From assembly GCA_032622095.1 (NCBI GenBank), contig CP136064.1, positions 2,841,280 to 2,905,279 of the forward strand: a stretch of DNA of 64,000 nucleotides, read 5' to 3'. Shown here in pieces: positions 12,198-22,012 of the stretch (position 1 is its first letter; each line of letters begins with the position of its first letter). The notes beneath the pieces were generated by a model. That model was not told where the DNA came from. It saw only the letters and a program-made list of their open reading frames with translations, and ran no database searches. The translations under genes and the position numbers were made by a program. The DNA is from Siphonodentalium dalli (lineage: Eukaryota; Mollusca; Scaphopoda; Gadilida; Siphonodentaliidae).

Positions 12198-12369
12198 CAT
12201 AAGGTGTAACGAAACGGGTTGTGTACATCAACATGAGGTTGCCTTTTGGAAGCAACAGTATGCTGTACTGGAACAAGGAGTCCAAAAGTCCAGATTTAAC
12301 CGTTCCACAAGACCCTGATTTTGCTTGCTCTCTTGTGAGATACATCAGAGGTAATTCGTACATCTCTAA

Positions 12370-13690
12370 TCAAAAGTTTCTCTTATACTTGTAGTCATTC
12401 TTGAGCGTTTGTTCACTCGTATAGGACTAGCTATTCAATTTTGCACTAAATGTAAATTTCATTCGATTTTGTCCATTTTGGTGGCCATTTTGGGAAAAAT
12501 ATTCTACATATATGGTTTACGACTAAGCAATGTTTGTGTATATTTCAATTTATTACGAATTTGGCATTAATTTGAGCACCTGCCGCAGAATTCAGTATTT
12601 TCCGATAACAACAGACATTATGGACGCCATCTTCAATAGAGAATTTTCCCCAAAGCGGATTTTAGAGGATTTTGGATATGTAAATTGTTCCCTACATTCT
12701 GCCCGACAATATGACACCAAAAACAGCTTGTAAACAATTTGTTCTAGGTCCACTGCTTCAACGACCAGACTAATAATATACTCTTCCCAGATGGAGGCAA
12801 TAAAGAAATATATATGCATATGTTCTTTATTGCCTACATCTGGGCAATAGTATATATATATACTCTGGGTGTATTTTGTTTATACCATATTTATTATTCT
12901 TTGGTCGCTTCGTAAATGTATCTACCTGTATTGCTACTTTGTTGGTGACTGTTAAAATGTATGCACGCTGAGTGACCCAAATATTTTAAATCTATCGGGA
13001 ATGTGCATAGCAATGAATACTTCTAGGAAATTTGATGATTGGCAATTTTCTATATAGGGCATCAGTCAGCTGATATGAATACATGTGCACATTCAGATTT
13101 CTCTCATTGCTGATAACATTAACAATCTACTTTGTTGTTAAAGTGTAAGCCATCGTTTGCTTTAAACACAATACTTTGTTGTTGCAGCTTCCATAAAACA
13201 TCGCTAAACTAACTTTAATCACAGTATTGTTATTCGATAGCATATATCTCTGTGTTTAGACCACTTATCGCATTTCAGAGAGTGTTTTGAGTCGGAAAAT
13301 TGTTTATTTACTTTGCTGCCAGAGGTCAATTGCCATGTCTTTCTACTATGGGTATAGATCACTTAACCCATAAAGTGCCATTGAAACATTTACACAACTG
13401 TAGAAATTTATACCAACTGTTGGAATCTTTATACACATAGTAGGGTGTAAAGATTAAATTTACAAAATAAATGTTATACACACAATAGCATTTAGCCAAT
13501 TTTTGGTATAAATGAATGTTTCCTATGTTCATGCCCAGTTATGATGTATCCAAATATCATTTATCTAACATATACTATATGTACATATTGATGTAGATTT
13601 ATTCAGTATTGTTATCTGTTATTTATTATAATTTGTCATGGTACATGAAGAACAATAAGTATACTGATTCTCCCTCCAGACAGACTCCAG
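12370..13690. other. Non-coding, one perfect-looking hairpin
   Basis: Nothing coding is recognised. At 12786-12844 the arms CCCAGATGGAGGCAATAAAG and CTTTATTGCCTACATCTGGG pair with one mismatch around an AT-rich loop, the footprint of a very short palindromic MITE. Confidence 0.5.
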
Positions 13691-13694
13691 TTCC

Positions 13695-14115
13695 CAAAGT
13701 TATGGTTGGACATTTCAAGGGCATTCTCTTTCAGACTTTTGAACTTCTTCAGAATCCCGACTTCATCTCAACATTTTAGATTTTAAAGCTCTACAGTGTT
13801 GTTTAGAATTTCTCTGTGCAGATCTTTACCATGCCCATGTGTATTTTAAAAACTGATAATACCACAGCAGTTTCATATATAAATAAGAGAGATGGTCATA
13901 TTTTTGAGCTAAATAAATGCCAGGGACATTTTTACTTGGGCATTCCTTCATGATGTTGAATTACCTATTCGTGGACAGGACAATCTAATTCCTGATGCCC
14001 TTTCTAGAAATATTCATATGGATGTGGAATGGTGCTTGTACCCAGAGATATTTCAGTGCGTTACCCAACACTTTGATTGCAAACTCACCATCAATCTTTT
14101 TGCGTCCCAGCTTAA
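13695..14115 (+). pseudogene. DIRS-like retrotransposon, RNase H fragment
   Basis: Translated pieces in shifting frames match the RNase H of DIRS-type retrotransposons: NILDFKALQCCLEFL, then DNTTAVSYINKRDGH with its catalytic-type aspartate, then NLIPDALSR and finally INLFASQLN. The order and spacing are as in the family, where DALSR closes RNase H and LFAS follows it. At least two frameshifts separate the pieces, so it is dead. The upstream reverse transcriptase is missing here. The fragment is cut at 14115 by a MITE and resumes at 14527. Confidence 0.8.
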
Positions 14116-14522
14116 CCCTTTACCCAACAGAACGGCTATGTGCCAATGCATTCTCTTATATATGCGAGTCGACCATAGGTCGCCTCGCATATATAAGAGA
14201 ATGCATTGGCTTAACACATTAAAAATGATAAAATTGTCAAAGAATGTAGAAAAATATTATAAAAAATGTAAAAAAATGTAAGAAAAAATTATAAAATTGT
14301 TAAAGGCCAATGCATTCTCTTAAATATGTGAGGCGACCTATGGTCGACTCGCATATATAAGAGAATGCATTGGCACAGGGCATAACTGTAACCATCTCAA
14401 TGTGGTCAATGAACCGGTTCCAATGATATCCATATTTGTATGGTTTATTGAGACAGACCGAAAATATTTTAGGCTGTTGAAGCTTTATTTGGCTGTTTTT
14501 GGCCGGTTTGTTGGGTAAAGGG
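14116..14522. mobile_element. TTAA-flanked MITE (piggyBac type), TIR CCCTTTACCCAACA, copy 1
   Basis: TTAA lies at 14112-14115 and 14523-14526. The ends CCCTTTACCCAACA and TGTTGGGTAAAGGG are perfect inverted repeats. Inside are two near-perfect hairpins of ~68 bp (14143-14212 and 14304-14374) with arms GCCAATGCATTCTCTTATAT and the centre GTCGACCATAGGTCG. No coding sequence is present. A second copy lies in the opposite orientation at 16339-16730. Assignment to piggyBac rests on the TTAA target and the CCC ends. Confidence 0.9.
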
Positions 14523-14526
14523 TTAA

Positions 14527-14589
14527 TCATCAACTTCCCTGTTATGGCACATGGGCGAGTGATGAACATGCTTTCATTATTGATGCTTA
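14527..14589 (+). pseudogene. DIRS-like element, post-RNase H piece
   Basis: The reading frame broken at 14115 continues here when one TTAA is counted, giving HQLPCYGTWASDEHAF. This is the region after LFAS in DIRS-type proteins. It is short because another insertion begins at 14590. Confidence 0.75.
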
Positions 14590-14993
14590 TTACACGCTTG
14601 TTCCTAGAAGTACAGTTATTGCCGTTCCATATTCACAAATCCGTATGCAACGTATGTTCCATACACATCTCGTTGACGTAAAATGACGTACGTGACATTC
14701 GCCTCAACCACGAAACTGGAACTATTTAAATAAAAGAATCATCACACATGACAAACACGCCCTGTATGAGCCTAAATAAACCTTCTAATCCTGTATTTTT
14801 AATGCACGGATTCTAGGACGCGAAGCGTGTAATAAACACAGAACGACACGATGTGTAAATGGGTTTGTCGATACGGCACTCGTGCTGTTGCGGAAGGATA
14901 GAACTTGAGGCACAAGCGCCTCTCGTTCTATCCTGACGCGACAGCACTCGTGCCGTATTGACAAACCCATATACACATCGTGTCGTTCTGTGT
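14590..14993. mobile_element. Compound insertion: TA-flanked TIR unit plus long foldback
   Basis: TTACACGCTTGTTCCTAGAA (14590 on) is mirrored, with small differences, by TTCTAGGACGCGAAGCGTGTAA (ending 14832); TA sits on both sides. Immediately after comes an almost complete palindrome (14836-14993) with arms of about 75 bp that start ACACAGAACGACACGATGTG. Whether these are two elements or one complex element cannot be told. The host DIRS frame resumes near 15015. Confidence 0.65.
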
Positions 14994-15014
14994 ATTTTCC
15001 CCATTCTCTGATAT

Positions 15015-15745
15015 ACATTAACTCCCTATATTTTCCCTCCTTTCAGGATTATACTGAAGATTTTACAGAAACTTTGAGAAGACCAGGTCAGCAATGCTCT
15101 TTTAATTCTACCTCTGGACCACTCAAACATTGTTTCCCATTCTTCTCAATATGCTAGTGGCTCCTCCAAACAACTTACCAGTATGATCAGATTTATTAGA
15201 ATGCCCTCTGACGGGCAATATCATGGCGACTCTTGTACAGTCGGCCATTTTGAGAATCACTGCAGAATTCTTTCTGTCATCTTGGAGAAAATCCCCTCAG
15301 AAGCAGTACAATCTTGTCTGGAGAGCTTGGGCATGTTGGTGTAATACACCAGGTAACAATCCCATTACATCAAATATATTTAATGTTTTTGAATAGCTTT
15401 CCCCATCTTGTTCAATCAGGGAAATCTTATAGTGTGATCAATACTTTCAGATCAATGTTAAATCAGACATTATACCTTCTAACAGATAACTCATTCACCT
15501 CTGATCCTTTACTTTGTAGGTTCATGAAGGGAGTTTGTCTACAACGACCTCCACTGCCGAGGTACCAGAAGATCTGGCCAGTTGAGGTGGTACTTGTATA
15601 TTTAGCTTCTGCAGGATCTTTGTTTGGAGAAGTTAACACAAACATGAACCTTACTTCTTGCTCTCACTACAGCTCAAAGAGCCCAGACTTTAGCCAAATT
15701 GGATTTATTAGTCATGTCATTATATTTATATACACCTAATATCTC
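15015..15745 (+). pseudogene. DIRS-like element, linker and N-terminal tyrosine recombinase
   Basis: The linker after RNase H appears as YIFPPFRIILKILQKL (15032 on), a hallmark of DIRS-type pol. Next comes the recombinase N-terminal half: FFLSSWRKSPQKQYN, then SYSVINTFRSMLNQTL, then CRFMKGVCLQRPPLPRYQ, and in a shifted frame LTTAQRAQTLAKLDLL. The last piece is the box around the first catalytic arginine of tyrosine recombinases. DIRS elements use this enzyme in place of an integrase. Stops and frameshifts show that the copy is dead. The frame is lost near 15745, and the catalytic C-terminal half continues at 16110 and 17105. Confidence 0.85.
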
Positions 15746-16109
15746 CTCCGATTTCCCCATAGCGTTACCGTAGACACGCCCCCGTATTCAATGCGTTCAT
15801 AAACCTATGAACGCAACGTGACGTCACTTCCAATGTCGTTCATAGGTTTATGAACACATTGGACATTGCCGACTGCTTGAGTATCTATATAGTATGTCTG
15901 GATTTGGCAAAACATTTATTTTGGTCTATAATCAGTGTTGTTGCCCGGTGTTACTGAACGTTGATGTTCAAAAATTCAGCTACTTAATAACGTTTTATCA
16001 TTTTCCTTACCGCTACAAATATCCCCCCGAACCTCACAAATATATCATTATGGTAGAACGGTGTGTTGTCGATTTCTTATCCACAGCCGAAACTTAATTG
16101 TAAGTTTCA
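15746..16109. mobile_element. Probable insertion with GTTCATAAACCTATGAAC palindromes
   Basis: Two 24-bp arms (15790-15813 and 15837-15860, AATG(C/T)GTTCATAAACC...) face each other. Each arm also contains the small palindrome GTTCATAAACCTATGAAC. The block separates two halves of the recombinase fragment, so at least part of it is inserted DNA. Exact borders are not visible. Confidence 0.5.
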
Positions 16110-16281
16110 GTTATCATTCTTGAAATCAACACGTCTACATTAGTTACTAGCATTATTTCTCCAAAGACGCATTTTCTGTGGCTCCATCCACTATTTCTCA
16201 CTGGATTACATCCGGACTATCCTCAGCCAACATAGACAACAATCCTTTTAAAGGTCATTCAGCCACTTCGTGTACTGCCTC
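16110..16281 (+). pseudogene. DIRS-like element, tyrosine recombinase H-x-x-R region
   Basis: The frame reads APSTISHWITSGLSSANID followed by GHSATSCTASGSK. This is the segment of DIRS-type tyrosine recombinases that ends in the H-x-x-R box. The histidine is kept, but the arginine position reads T (HSAT), so the box is broken. The fragment stops at the MITE that begins at 16282. Confidence 0.75.
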
Positions 16282-17100
16282 GGGCTCCAAATAAAAGTGC
16301 AGGCCAAAATAATAGTGCAGGGAGGAAATTCCATTTAACCCTTTACCCAACAAACCGGCCAAATCCGGCCAAATAAAGCTTCAACAGCCTAAAATATCTT
16401 CGGTCTGTCTCAATAGAACCATACAAATATGGATATCATTGGAACCGGCTCATTGACCACATTGTGATGGTTACAGTTATGCCCTGTGCCAATGCATTCT
16501 CTTATATATGCGAGTCGACCATAGGTCGCCTCGCATATATCAGAGAATGCATTGGCCTAAAAAAAATCTTTTTTTAACACTTTTTATAATTTTTTCTTAC
16601 ATTCTTTAACAATTTTATAATTTTTAATGTGTTAAGCCAATGCATTCTCTTATATATGCGAGGCGACCTATGATCGACTCGCATATATAAGAGAATGCAT
16701 TGGCACAGGGCCCTTCTGTTGGGTAAAGGGTTAAAGCTAATAAAAGTGCAGACCTAAATAATAGTACAGGGGGAACTCTGAGCAAAACATCAACATAACT
16801 GTGGTAAACAATTATTGTTATTGTAGGTCAGTTATAGGAATCAACATAGTATGTGGCATGTGGTGTTTTGTTCAATATTTAAATGTTCACATATATGCCA
16901 TATACTTGAATATGTACATGAATAAAGCTATAAGCTCATCATTTTGATATCAGAATCATATAGAAATCTTGAGTTTGTGATGATTTCTTTTTTCATAGCC
17001 TCAAAATTAATAAACGTGCAGACCCAAATAAGCACCGTGCAGGGGGGGGGGGAATTTCTCAAGAAAATAATAAACGTGCATGCATGTTTATTTGGAGCCC
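16282..17100. mobile_element. MITE with TIR GGGCTCCAAATAAA, internal CRTGCAGG repeats
   Basis: The left end GGGCTCCAAATAAAAGTGCA and the right end TGTTTATTTGGAGCCC are inverted copies. The interior repeats 'AATAAAAGTGCAGACC' several times and holds a poly-G run at 17042-17052. A related element with ends TTCCAAATAAATGTGCA lies at 58793-59383. No target duplication is obvious. A TTAA-flanked MITE is nested at 16339-16730. The insertion separates two parts of the tyrosine recombinase fragment. Confidence 0.75.
16339..16730. mobile_element. TTAA-flanked MITE (piggyBac type), TIR CCCTTTACCCAACA, copy 2
   Basis: TTAA lies at 16335-16338 and 16731-16734, and the ends CCCTTTACCCAACA / TGTTGGGTAAAGGG are perfect. 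This is the same family as 14116-14522 in reverse orientation, with both ~68-bp hairpins (16487-16556 and 16636-16706). The two copies differ by a few bases and small indels. No coding sequence is present. Confidence 0.9.
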
Positions 17101-17104
17101 AAGA

Positions 17105-17260
17105 GTAGACATGTTCCTTCCTCTTGAGCTAATTCTAAAAACTGCTGATTGGACTTCCACTGGCATTTTCTATCACCACTATTAAAGGTCACCTTCATCT
17201 TTTTCAGAAGCAGTCTCTCTGCGCCAGCCAATGTGAGAATGTAAATATGGTTGGATTTGT
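17105..17260 (+). pseudogene. DIRS-like element, C-terminal end of tyrosine recombinase
   Basis: The frame reads MFLPLELILKTADWTSTG followed by IFYHHY. It matches the C-terminus of DIRS-type recombinases, where the motif A-D-W...F-Y...Y contains the catalytic tyrosine. Downstream a stop is met at once. This closes the mosaic element that began at 13695. Confidence 0.7.
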
Positions 17261-17300
17261 GTTGGACAGACGCCCATAAATTGGACTTTGCGACTTTCTT

Positions 17301-17515
17301 TCTGATTAAAAATTCCGACAACTTTTTTTTAATAATTTATTCATTTTTTTGTTACAATTTACATTCAAATATTAACATACATATATTTTCTGAAAATGAA
17401 ATTGTATGATATATGGATCATATACAGGTATGTTTCTTATTATCACTACTTATCAATGCCAAGTTGATGGAATTAGTTCAGTTGGATGTTTTTTCTGATT
17501 AAAAATTCCAACAAC
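17301..17515 (+). repeat. Direct 22-bp repeats bracketing a 171-bp insert
   Basis: TCTGATTAAAAATTCCGACAA (17301 on) recurs at 17494 with one mismatch. The DNA between is AT-rich, starts with a T run and has no coding sequence. It could be an insertion with a long target duplication, or a simple local duplication. Confidence 0.5.
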
Positions 17516-18600
17516 CTGCTTCCTATTATTCCTCCTGCTGAATGGATGGAAGAATCTCATTTATGCGAGGATGAGAGGAATGCTCTGAATAAGAGAGAGA
17601 ATAAATTGGAGGGATTTGTTCCCCTCCCTTCCCATCCCTTATTCACACACCATATATTCCCGTCAAAGATACGTTACACAATTTTCAACAGAACAATATA
17701 ATTTTTGTATTTTATTTGCGTTAAAACAAATAAAACAGGGAAATTGAATGAAATTGTCACTCTGATATTAATTTAATAATTATTGTGTCGTTTCCAAAAT
17801 TGAACCGATGTCACAACAAGTTAAAAAATGTGGAACGGAATTGTTAAATGAAGCCGACAATAATATGTGGTTTCATTTCTCATAGCGTTAGTTTTTACTT
17901 CCCTTTGAATCTTGTCACAAGAGAAAAATAGGCCGATTACTGTGGGTCCACTTGCTTATATACATAACGAGTGGACAAATGACCTTTGACCTGCTACGTC
18001 ATAATAATAATGATTCAAAAGGTACTTAAGCTATTTCGTACCAAAATAATAAATTTTAAACGGATCTCATAGAATCCTTTCTTGTGAATAAAGATGAATA
18101 TACCATGTAGTTCAGTGTGTAAGTATCTTATTAGGGAATATGTATTTTCTATTGAAAATGTTATTTTCGGCTGAGTATTGTGACCAGCCAAGTGCTCAGA
18201 TGGCTATCTCTAATCCTTTGGGTCAACAGGCATTTATATCTTATCTTATGTCTCGGTACAATGGACATATTGACTTTGACAGACAATATGCACAAGTTAA
18301 CTCTTCCAATCCCCCCAATTTCTTCCCTCTCTTTCAGAGAATTCCTCTCATCCTTGCATAAATACGGGATGAAATTAGAAATATGTTAGATTTACAAGGG
18401 GAATTCTCATTCTGGACATAAATATTCTTATGTCTATCTCTGATCAGATAATCTTTTGAAAGATACAAAATCTGAGGTAAAAGAACTTATTTTGTTGGAC
18501 GATTTTCTAAATCTCTACTTCTGTGCATTATTGTTTGTACAATAGTCAATGGAAGTGGCTTCTATGTACCCTTCAAACCTTAGACATCCTCTACTGCATG
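17516..18600. other. Two short unexplained open frames, no gene called
   Basis: A frame at 17486-17701 includes IIPPAEWMEESHLCEDERN, and one at 18140-18361 includes QMAISNPLGQQAFISYLM. Their composition is protein-like. Their position just past the DIRS-like remnant makes decayed retroelement coding sequence (for instance a gag-like region) plausible. No motif proves this. Confidence 0.3.
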
Positions 18601-18689
18601 CCTGGTGGTCTGATAACATAGCAGTATGATGTGCGATATTTCCATTGAATCGCATGGTTTGTTAGCCAAGCTCTGTGAATGGAACACCG

Positions 18690-18777
18690 CTTGGGGGTTC
18701 CACTAGGGGAGATAACACAGCTTGGGGGTTCCACTAGGGGAGATAACACAGCTTGGGGTTCCACTAGGGGAGACAGT
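18690..18777 (+). repeat. 31-bp tandem repeat, three copies
   Basis: The unit CTTGGGGGTTCCACTAGGGG followed by AGATAACACAG is present at 18690, 18721 and 18752, the last copy lacking one G and its end. Confidence 0.85.
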
Positions 18778-18835
18778 AGTTCTAATATAAGAATACAAAC
18801 AGGATACATAACTTGGTACTCATAATCATTCCATG

Positions 18836-18940
18836 AATGGAGTTTCCAGAAATTTTGCGAAAACCATGTGCCAATGTATTCTCTTTTAATTATGAGAGTC
18901 TCCCATAGGGAGCCTCACATATATAAGATTTTATTAGATA
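18836..18940. mobile_element. Decayed copy of the CCCTTCCATG hairpin MITE
   Basis: The phrases GAAATTTTGCGAAAACCATG, TGCCAATGTATTCTCTT and GTCTCCCATAGGGAGCC are shared with the copies at 6212 and 50116. Neither end is intact. Confidence 0.6.
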
Positions 18941-19243
18941 AGCCTAACAATAGTTACCTTGACCTTGTAAGCCATCAATTTTGTTTGTCCGCTTATAGGT
19001 GCCCAAACGGCTGGACCATCAGAGCTGAACCCAGTGGGCATTATTAGATATGTCCCGTTCACCTCAGATGTCTTAAAGGGGCACTAATAATTATTATATA
19101 TATCTTTTGGCTAGAGCCGACCAAACGGTCAGGTCCTCAGAACTGAAAATGTATATATATGGGTAATTTGATACTTATTTAATGGTTATTAGATAGGCCA
19201 CCTTGGTGCACGCATGTAAATTGACCCGGGATATGTTTGATAT

Positions 19244-19348
19244 ATCCTTCATGTAAGAATACATGAAACCACGCACCCCCTCCTTCTTCATATGTGTTAG
19301 AGTTAGGGTTACAATTAGTCTATGGTTATTGTATTCTTACATGAAGGA
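19244..19348. mobile_element. Very short palindromic MITE, TIR CCTTCATGTAAGAATAC
   Basis: CCTTCATGTAAGAATAC at the left and GTATTCTTACATGAAGG at the right are perfect inverted repeats of 17 bp around about 70 bp. No coding sequence is present. Confidence 0.7.
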
Positions 19349-19669
19349 CCATACCATCATAGGTTTTGTTGGCCTCAAATTATTTAAAGATAATTAGCAA
19401 TAAAGAGCGTGTATTATCAACTTTATCTTGAGAGTCATGCAATAGGCGCTTTTTACCCATATGACTAATAACACTTTTAAATGACTGGAAGGGCCACTAA
19501 TAATTGGTACATATGGATCACCTGACTAGGGGAATTTTCATGGGATAGGCGCCTATGACAGCCTGTGACTTTCAGGGGGCGGGGCTAATAAATACAGTTT
19601 ATAGCCACGGATCCACGATATGTGCTCTCGGGCTTTACACAAAATAATGTATATCATACAAGTAACATG

Positions 19670-20165
19670 TTAACATGCAAACAGAATACATAGTGACGAA
19701 TTGGCATCTGCGGTTGAATTATTGACATTGTGTGTGACCGAATGCCCTTTTGAACAATTGATCAATAGATTGCGGAGCTTTACGGTGGTCTGGCAATAAA
19801 TTCCAGAGCCTGGGACCGGCCACGGAATATGGCGGTCACCGCATGTTACTAGATTGCCAGGAATATGTTTTAACAACTTTGACTTTGCAGACCTAAGTGG
19901 TCTAGGTGGTTGATAACGTACAATGATATCAGATAGGTAAGATGGTGCCAAGCCATTTAAACACTTTTGAACAATTGATCAATAGATTGCGGAGCTTTAC
20001 AGTGGTCTGGCAATAAATTCCAGAGCCTGGGACCGGCCACGGAAAATGGCGGTCACCGCATGTTACTAATGCCAAGCCATTTAAACACTAGTAAACGATT
20101 AATATTGTTTTGAAATAAACTATTTCCTCGATCAGAAGCCAATGCAGTTTATCCAATATAGGAGT
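19670..20165 (-). pseudogene. LINE reverse transcriptase, C-terminal fragment
   Basis: On the minus strand the translation reads LHWLLIEEIVYFKTILIVY, a stop, CLNGLAPSYLSD, then IIVRYQPPRPLRS. It next has a degenerate CGDRHIPWPVPGSGIY in place of the usual G-x-R-x-F-x-x-x-x-P-x-x-W. This order is the conserved tail of the CR1/L2/Jockey group of LINE open reading frame 2, downstream of the reverse transcriptase. The copy is 5'-truncated, carries a stop and has a ~105-bp internal duplication (19747-19851 repeated at 19964-20068), so it is dead. Which LINE clade it belongs to cannot be decided from the tail. Confidence 0.8.
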
Positions 20166-20879
20166 TATATTGTAAAAAAAATTGGTCTATATGACAAGTG
20201 CTGTTTACCAATATAACTAATAATTGTTTTAACTGACTTGAAGGGCCACTAATAAATTATGCATTCTTCATCTGAGCAATGCCAGGTATCCCAGCTAGTC
20301 TGTTTGTTCGTATGGTTGTTTGTCCGCATATAGATTACCAAACGGAGCTGGACCATTGGAGCTGAAAATTTTTCTATAGGGCTAATATTACCCGGTGAGC
20401 GTCATTAGATAGGTACCATTCACCTCAGATGTCTTAAAAGGACGATAATAATTATTTTATATATATTTTGGCTAGAGGCAACCAAATGGGTAACTTGACC
20501 TGAGGAATCTTATTAGATAGGTCCCGTTGAACTCAGATGTCTTAAAAGGGCACTAATAATTTAAATAAATAAAAATGGTTGAAATCTGGTAGCTGCAAAA
20601 TAAATCACAGGAGTGTCATGCTGTGTACCCGAGCCAGTTAATCATATATCAAAAATGGTTGGACCCTGAAAATTGGTATATATTAGATTGATGCTGTTCA
20701 CCCTAATTTAATGACTGTATTCTAAATTTCTAATCAATGTTTTGGAGAACCTGGGTAATAACCTAATCAACAGAACAAGACAGTCAATGACTGTGGGTCG
20801 TTCACCAGACTGTAAAGACTGAGAAGACGGGGACTCTGAAGACTACAAGAGTCAGTACGTGACAAAATCACTTAAGACA

Positions 20880-21740
20880 AGTAGTTCTAAGCATGGACAT
20901 AGCTGGAAGTTCTCAGATGAGCAGGGCTCTTCACCTTGAAATTTCTAATTGCACCCCACTGACAAATCTCCAACCTCTTACCTTTTAAAGAAGACAACCA
21001 TACGACAGTACTAAGTTCACAAAAATCCTTTTGTACATCCCTCTTAGGTTGAATTTTATGACTGGTACCAGTACTTCAAGCTCTCAAACGTTTGAAAATT
21101 ACCAACCTGACACCCCCCATAAAGTTAAAATTTGTGGCCAATTCGGTCCAACAGTTTAACCTGAAGTAGGAACATATGGACTGATGGTTTAAAAACATAC
21201 ATGTTGGAAAATCAAACCAAACTATGAGGACAATTCTAACCTATATAATTATGGTGTGAACATCTAATCTACAACTAATGTAGTATGAGGCATGAAATTT
21301 TCAACTGTTTAAATTTTGATCAAAGTAGGGGGTCAAATCTCCACCCCTCAACTCTCCCTCCCCATTGCCTCAAACATTGCCCCCACCCAGGCTGCCTAGA
21401 AATCAATATTATTATACCAGTATCAAACAGCATAGAGGAGAGTTAAATCTCTTATCTCTGCCCCTATTAGAACGAATGTGAAACCCCATCTATGAAATCC
21501 ATTCATCTAGTAATATCTATATACCCCCAATATCCAATATACCCCCAATTTTTCTTTGAAAAATCATGGTATGATTTCACCTGGATAAGTGGTGGTTAAG
21601 AAAATAATATTGGAACAGCCAAGTCTGTATTTAGTGTGTCTGACCTTTGCAGGTGAATTTAATAACACTATTCCGCAAGGTGGACTAGCATCACCGAATT
21701 CACCCTCTGGGGGACCTCATTTCCTAAAAATGACCCCATT
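20880..21740 (+). repeat. Dispersed repeat, inverted partner at 33105-33770
   Basis: The stretch with AAAGAAGACAACCATA, TCCCTCTTAGGTTGAAT, GGTACCAGTACTTCAAG and TCATGGTATGATTTCACCTG is found in reverse order and orientation at 33105-33770. Its end holds the hairpin motif GTGAATT...GCTAGCATCACC(G/A)AATTCACC. No coding sequence is recognised. Confidence 0.75.
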
Positions 21741-22012
21741 TTAACAAATCTGAACTCCGGTCACCTGAAAGTTAACTGAGTTTTATACAGACCCCAACAT
21801 CGGCAATCCAAGTTTTTTATTCAGACATTCTCCGAAGTCTCATGCTTTCGGAACAGCTGGAATCTTACTCAAACCCAAAAGTAAAAATAATAAATTGTGC
21901 TGTCTTTCATCCACCATTAAAACTACTAAAAGATACTGAATCCGAAACTGAAAGAATTTAAAAAAAAATTGTAAAATACCAGAGTTATGGTACCATAATT
22001 ATGGGGCACCGT

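Larger units (their letters stand above)
18950..20565. repeat. Dispersed repeat with ACCTCAGATGTCTTAAA phrases
   Basis: The phrase CACCTCAGATGTCTTAAA followed by GGGGCACTAATAATTA recurs near 19060, 20415 and 20530, and in reverse at about 33815-33870. Phrases 'CCAAACGG..GGACC' recur as well. The LINE fragment at 19670-20165 lies inside. Confidence 0.55.

Noticed and set aside
12233-12361. A frame reading MRLPFGSNSMLYWNKESK that could be an exon ending at AGAG|GTAATT
   Set aside because: The antisense and another sense frame over the same bases look equally coding-like, no acceptor fits well, and no motif supports it.
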